Shown here: positions 60,590 through 64,000 of the stretch, in pieces
Position numbering within the stretch: position 1 is the first letter of the stretch
Layout of the letters: each line of letters starts with the position of its first letter
Made by a program: the position numbers and the translations under genes
Notes under the pieces: generated by a model
Told to the model about the DNA's origin: nothing
Seen by the model: the letters and a program-made list of their open reading frames with translations, nothing else
The model's database searches: none
Source of the DNA: Bacteroidota bacterium
GTDB taxonomy: Bacteria > Bacteroidota > Bacteroidia > Bacteroidales > UBA12077
DNA: 64,000 bases
Reading direction: 5' to 3'
NCBI GenBank assembly: GCA_020444275.1
Contig: JAHLLG010000001.1
Location: 1,019,773 to 1,083,772 of the forward strand

Positions 60590-61844
60590 ATGCTTCTTTT
60601 TTTCGGATAATAAAAAATCCTATTACTGCTAAGATAATATATAAAATGGAACCAATTAAAGAAACGTACCAAATCATATTTTCGAATTGCCCCGATTTGG
60701 TATAAAAAATGACAATAAATGTAATCGTAAGATAAAGAATTTGCCACATGAGTAAAGTTCCGTTTCTTCGAGTTAAAGAGAAAATGTTACTAACACTTCG
60801 CATGGCAAAGCTAGCTATTGTCAAAGGTGATAAATATTTTGCAATAGATCCGGCAACCGACCATTCGCTCCCTAATACAAAGGAGAAAATCTCTTCTCCC
60901 CAGAAAATAATAGGAAGCATTGCCAGCGTTGCAATACCAAAATTCGAAAAATAGGAAATGAGGTATAACTTTAATTTCTTATTGGTTTCTGTCATTTTCT
61001 GATAAAACACAGAAGTAAAAGACTGACTAATAAGGCTCAAAGGGTAATTGATCACTTTGTTAGCATTGGAGTAAAAACCTACCAGTGATGTAGAATAAAA
61101 TAAATTCAGCACATAGATTAAAACATCAACCGATATGGCGTTTAGAAAAGCCATAGGGGCAGAGAAATAGGGGAAGTTTCTGTTTTCTTTTAGTTGTTGC
61201 TTTACCTTAACTCGATCGATTTGTTTTAGGTGCTGTTTTTCTTCTTTTATAAACCGAACTATAAAAAGAACAAACTGAGAAGTTTGGCCTGCAATATGTC
61301 CAAAAAATAATCCTAGTGATTTTAACTGGAAGAGATGTCCTAATCCAATATTTACGCCCGAACCCGTTGCCGATTTTACAATTTTCGCATTTGCTTGCAG
61401 CTTAAACTTCTTAACTCTGGTATACCATTGAAGGTATGTATTACTTAAAGCAATAATAAAAACACTCAAGGGTAAAAAATAGAAGTAATTAGGCTGAACA
61501 AAATCAACAATCTTGTGACTGGAGTTTTTAACAATCACCATCAGTACAAATGCAATAAAAGATATGATAGTTACCCATCGGATAATTCCTTTGAAAATTG
61601 CCAGTGCATCTTCCTTTTTTTTAGGTAGCATAATGGCTAGTTCATAACGTCCCGTTGAAACAGCTGCAATAATGTTTGCTATACTTAAATATATAGCGAT
61701 ATATCCAAAATCTTCAGGAGTATATAATCTTGTTAAAATTGGAATGGCAACAAGTGCAATTACCTGGGCAATGGTAGCTCCGGAAAGTAAAGTGAATACA
61801 TTTTTTATAAATTCACTTCTGATATTAAGTCTACTTTTTATCAT
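60573..61844 (-). CDS. Wzx-type polysaccharide/lipid-linked oligosaccharide flippase
   Basis: A 423-residue membrane protein with about 12-14 helices of the MATE-like polysaccharide-exporter family. The opening 'FIKNVFTLLSGATIAQVIALVAIPILTRLYTPEDFGYIAIYLSIANIIAAVSTGRYELAIMLPKKKEDA' is typical of Wzx/RfbX flippases. It probably turns a lipid-linked glycan across the inner membrane. It lies 22 bases after ftsE and overlaps the acyltransferase gene. Confidence 0.92.
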   Translation of the reverse strand: MIKSRLNIRSEFIKNVFTLLSGATIAQVIALVAIPILTRLYTPEDFGYIAIYLSIANIIAAVSTGRYELAIMLPKKKEDALAIFKGIIRWVTIISFIAFVLMVIVKNSSHKIVDFVQPNYFYFLPLSVFIIALSNTYLQWYTRVKKFKLQANAKIVKSATGSGVNIGLGHLFQLKSLGLFFGHIAGQTSQFVLFIVRFIKEEKQHLKQIDRVKVKQQLKENRNFPYFSAPMAFLNAISVDVLIYVLNLFYSTSLVGFYSNANKVINYPLSLISQSFTSVFYQKMTETNKKLKLYLISYFSNFGIATLAMLPIIFWGEEIFSFVLGSEWSVAGSIAKYLSPLTIASFAMRSVSNIFSLTRRNGTLLMWQILYLTITFIVIFYTKSGQFENMIWYVSLIGSILYIILAVIGFFIIRKKEAYEKTI

Positions 61845-61866
61845 CAGGAATTTCTTGTGTATAAGT

Positions 61867-62577
61867 CTATTCCTTTAAACTCTCAAAGTCAATTTCTCTT
61901 ACTTGATCCTGCTCAATTACCTTTCCGTTTTCAAATTTTACGGTTCTTGCAGGAAATTTTTTAACCATATTATAGTCATGCGTCGCCATTATTACAGCGC
62001 GTCCGTTATTGCTAATTTCAAGGAGTAATTTCATTAAGTTTTCAGATGTTTCCGGATCAAGGTTACCAGTGGGTTCATCTGCTAAAATAATTTCAGGATC
62101 GTTTAGCAGAGCGCGTGCTATAACAACACGCTGTTGTTCTCCTCCGGATAACTGATGAGGCATTTTATATCCTTTGTAACTTAATGCAACGCGATCTAAT
62201 ACTTCGGCAATGCGATCATTTATCTCTGTTTTGTTTTTCCAACCGGTGGCTTTTAAAACAAACAGTAAATTATCATAAATAGTTCTGTCGGTAAGAAGCT
62301 TAAAATCCTGGAAAACAATTCCCAGTTTCCTTCTTAGTAGCGGTGTTTGTTTGGTTTTTAGTTTGGTAAGATCATAGCCGGCAACTCTTGCTTCACCTTC
62401 CACTAAAGGGATTTCGGCATTAATAGTTTTGATTAAACTGGTTTTTCCGCTACCAACCTTACCCACAAGATAAACAAATTCACCTTTATTTATCGATAGG
62501 TTAACATCTGTAAGGATCAGGTGATCTTTCTGAAAAATATTTGCATGTTCAAATTCTATGATCGTATCTAAAGCCAT
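61867..62577 (-). CDS. ftsE: Cell-division ABC ATPase FtsE
   Basis: A 236-residue ATPase that with FtsX controls peptidoglycan hydrolases at the division site. Walker A is [11 protein letters not shown] (the Lys in the first GxxGxGKT gap, seen in Bacteroidota FtsE). Q-loop region [29 protein letters not shown], signature [16 protein letters not shown], Walker [17 protein letters not shown] and H-loop [15 protein letters not shown] follow. The '[14 protein letters not shown]' stretch is diagnostic of FtsE. ftsX is not adjacent; the gene is instead followed by a flippase and an acyltransferase. Confidence 0.93.
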   Translation of the reverse strand: MALDTIIEFEHANIFQKDHLILTDVNLSINKGEFVYLVGKVGSGKTSLIKTINAEIPLVEGEARVAGYDLTKLKTKQTPLLRRKLGIVFQDFKLLTDRTIYDNLLFVLKATGWKNKTEINDRIAEVLDRVALSYKGYKMPHQLSGGEQQRVVIARALLNDPEIILADEPTGNLDPETSENLMKLLLEISNNGRAVIMATHDYNMVKKFPARTVKFENGKVIEQDQVREIDFESLKE

Positions 62578-62598
62578 AATTATTTTTATTAAAATCTA

Positions 62599-62796
62599 TT
62601 ATAATTTATATAAGATTCCAAATGGTGATGTTTCAATTAATTGTTTTATTTTTTGTTCATAATTTGTCAAGCCAAATTTCTGAATCTGGTTTTCCGGATG
62701 ATTTGTTTTAAAATGCGCTAATAAAACAAAATTGTCATCCCTTATCTGAACATAATCAGGAATCTTATCTGTGCCTTGCGTTTTTAAAAAATACAT
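62599..62796 (-). CDS. Small conserved protein of unknown function upstream of ftsE
   Basis: A 65-residue soluble protein (MYFLKTQGTDKIPDYVQIRD...NYEQKIKQLIETSPFGILYKL). The ATG start lies behind a perfect -7 element, and ftsE starts 21 bases downstream, so it is probably a real first gene of the operon. I recall similar short proteins in front of ftsE in other Bacteroidota, but no function is known. Confidence 0.7.
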   Translation of the reverse strand: MYFLKTQGTDKIPDYVQIRDDNFVLLAHFKTNHPENQIQKFGLTNYEQKIKQLIETSPFGILYKL

Positions 62797-62818
62797 GGTA
62801 TGCTATTTGCTTTAATCA

Positions 62819-62826
62819 CAAATGTA
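62819..62826 (-). promoter_or_regulatory. -7 element of the ftsE-flippase operon
   Basis: TACATTTG on the minus strand is a perfect TAnnTTTG, 22 bases before the ATG at 62796. Confidence 0.5.
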
Positions 62827-62930
62827 GATAAAAAAATAGAATTTTAGGATTTTGTTATGAGCACTTGCGAAAATAAGGTCAAATGTTGATAACTATAAAA
62901 TATCTATTAAGATTAGATAATTTTTATAGA

Positions 62931-62952
62931 AATTAACAGTTTTATGTTAATT
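62931..62952. repeat. 8-bp inverted repeat upstream of the TPR gene
   Basis: AATTAACA (62931-62938) and TGTTAATT (62945-62952) are perfect reverse complements with a 6-base loop, ~70 bases before the ATG at 63024. A near -7 match (TAGCTTTA, 62978-62985) follows. Possible operator; no T-run. Confidence 0.5.
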
Positions 62953-63023
62953 AAAAACGTGGGAATACACAAACGGTTAGCTTTATTCTTTATAAATTTA
63001 TGCGAATTTCAAGGAGAGATTAT

Positions 63024-64000
63024 ATGATAAAACAAACATATTTTAAATTACTAACAGTTAGCTTGTTAGTGATTATGGGTATAGAGGTTTTTGGACAAAA
63101 ACCAAGAATTTATACCGATCCTGATTTAACTTATAAAACCGGATTAGAACTTTTCGAAAAGCAAAAGTATGGCGTGGCTCAAAAACATTTTCAGGAAGCC
63201 ATAAAGTTATATGGCGATGAAAATGTTGAATTCAAGGCAAATGCCGAGTTTTATACTGCAATTTGTGCAATCGAGCTCTTTAACGAGGATGCTGAATATT
63301 TAATCTCTCGTTTTATTGCTGAACATCCAGAAAATTCAAAGGTAAATGCTGCTTACTTTCACATGGCCAAGTTTCAGTATCGACAAAAGCAATATCATCA
63401 GGCAATTAATTGGTTTAACAAACTAAATAAAAATAAGCTAAACGATGAGGAGCTGGATGAATATCACTTTAAGCTGGGATACAGCTTTTTTATGCGTAAA
63501 AAATACAACAAAGCGAGTGCGCAGTTTTATGAAATAAAAGATTTAAATACCAAGTACAGCGCTCCTGCAAAATACTATTATGCCCATATTGCATATCAGG
63601 ATAAAAATTATGAAACAGCACTGCAAGGATTTCAGAGCTTAAGTACGAATGAAACATTTGCTCCTGTTGTGCCATACTATATTACCCAAATTTATTATCT
63701 ACAGGGGCGATACGATGAGGTGTTGGAGTATGCTCCGGCTTTACTGGAATCGGCAAGTGCTAAGCGCACACCTGAAATTGCTAAGGTAATTGGAGATTCA
63801 TATTACAAAAAGCAACAGTACAGCGATGCTATTGAGTATTTGCAAAAACATAAAAATGAAGCAAAAACAGTAACCAGAAAAGATTACTACCAGTTAGGAT
63901 ATTGTTACTATCAATTAGATCAGTATGATAGTGCAGCTGTTGCTTTCGAAAATGCCGTTGGCGAAACCGATATGCTTGGACAAAATGCCTATTTTCATTT
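63024..64000 (+). CDS. TPR-repeat secreted protein, N-terminal part (3' truncated by window edge)
   Basis: Open from the ATG at 63024 (Shine-Dalgarno-like AAGGAGAG at 63011-63018) to the window end; 325 complete codons are visible. A signal peptide (MIKQTYFKLLTVSLLVIMGIEVFG) is followed by many TPR units, e.g. YKTGLELFEKQKYGVAQKHF, YFHMAKFQYRQKQYHQAINW, GDSYYKKQQYSDAIEYLQKH and QLGYCYYQLDQYDSAAVAF. It is probably a long periplasmic or outer-membrane-associated TPR protein of the kind common in Bacteroidota, possibly a scaffold in gliding/adhesion or envelope assembly. Its full length cannot be seen. Confidence 0.88.
   Translation, partial: MIKQTYFKLLTVSLLVIMGIEVFGQKPRIYTDPDLTYKTGLELFEKQKYGVAQKHFQEAIKLYGDENVEFKANAEFYTAICAIELFNEDAEYLISRFIAEHPENSKVNAAYFHMAKFQYRQKQYHQAINWFNKLNKNKLNDEELDEYHFKLGYSFFMRKKYNKASAQFYEIKDLNTKYSAPAKYYYAHIAYQDKNYETALQGFQSLSTNETFAPVVPYYITQIYYLQGRYDEVLEYAPALLESASAKRTPEIAKVIGDSYYKKQQYSDAIEYLQKHKNEAKTVTRKDYYQLGYCYYQLDQYDSAAVAFENAVGETDMLGQNAYFH

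Overview
The window looks like chromosome from a low-GC member of the Bacteroidota, probably an anaerobic or facultative marine Bacteroidales/Marinilabiliales-type organism. The evidence is: A+T-rich DNA; promoters with the Bacteroidota -7 element TAnnTTTG and few Shine-Dalgarno sites; an Rnf complex led by an RseC-like gene; 'reg_prop/Y_Y_Y' hybrid histidine kinases; an outer-membrane beta-barrel receptor with a CarboxypepD-reg-like N-terminus; a DUF2795 protein; and a PduO-type cobalamin adenosyltransferase. The genus assignment is inference. No rRNA, tRNA, CRISPR array, insertion sequence or prophage was seen.

Layout. 1-9.8 kb: the end of an LVIVD-repeat gene, recQ (-), then guaB followed by three peptidyl-prolyl isomerase/chaperone-type genes and an OstA-like gene, which look like an outer-membrane biogenesis operon. 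9.8-16 kb: DUF2795 protein, cobalamin adenosyltransferase, a LolD/MacB-type ATPase and a methyltransferase (all -), then recG and a DUF3108 protein (+). 15.7-21.2 kb: rseC-like gene and rnfBCDGEA, a redox-driven ion pump, closed by a strong terminator. 21.2-28.5 kb: a hybrid kinase with a periplasmic substrate-binding-like sensor, a Gate-domain membrane protein, an NmrA-like oxidoreductase and tex. 28.5-33.2 kb: an OmpR-type response regulator, its kinase and an outer-membrane beta-barrel receptor; the regulator and receptor genes share an almost identical promoter/operator block. 33.2-38.3 kb: a 174-bp palindromic element, DUF2892, a serine hydrolase, a small membrane protein, a Tat-type DUF362 protein and a NapH/NapG-like fused polyferredoxin. 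38.4-53.9 kb: a run of four hybrid histidine kinases plus one kinase with a separately encoded receiver, all on the minus strand and sharing a near-identical kinase core behind different sensors. 54-64 kb: PspC, a membrane protein, mutS2, a polysaccharide deacetylase, a FemAB/GNAT-like protein, then (-) a small protein, ftsE, a Wzx-type flippase and a hexapeptide acyltransferase, and finally the 5' part of a TPR gene.

Most notable points: (1) a 26-bp conserved promoter/operator module shared by the response-regulator gene (28537-28562) and the receptor gene (30639-30664), with TTTCTACA half-sites spaced exactly 22 bp, which predicts a self-contained regulon; (2) the 15.5-kb paralogous sensor-kinase array, which has no DNA-binding or HPt output domain; (3) the fused membrane polyferredoxin with an internal twin-arginine motif next to a Tat-type DUF362 protein; (4) several long inverted repeats in intergenic DNA. 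Gene calls rest on motif recognition by eye; no database search was run.
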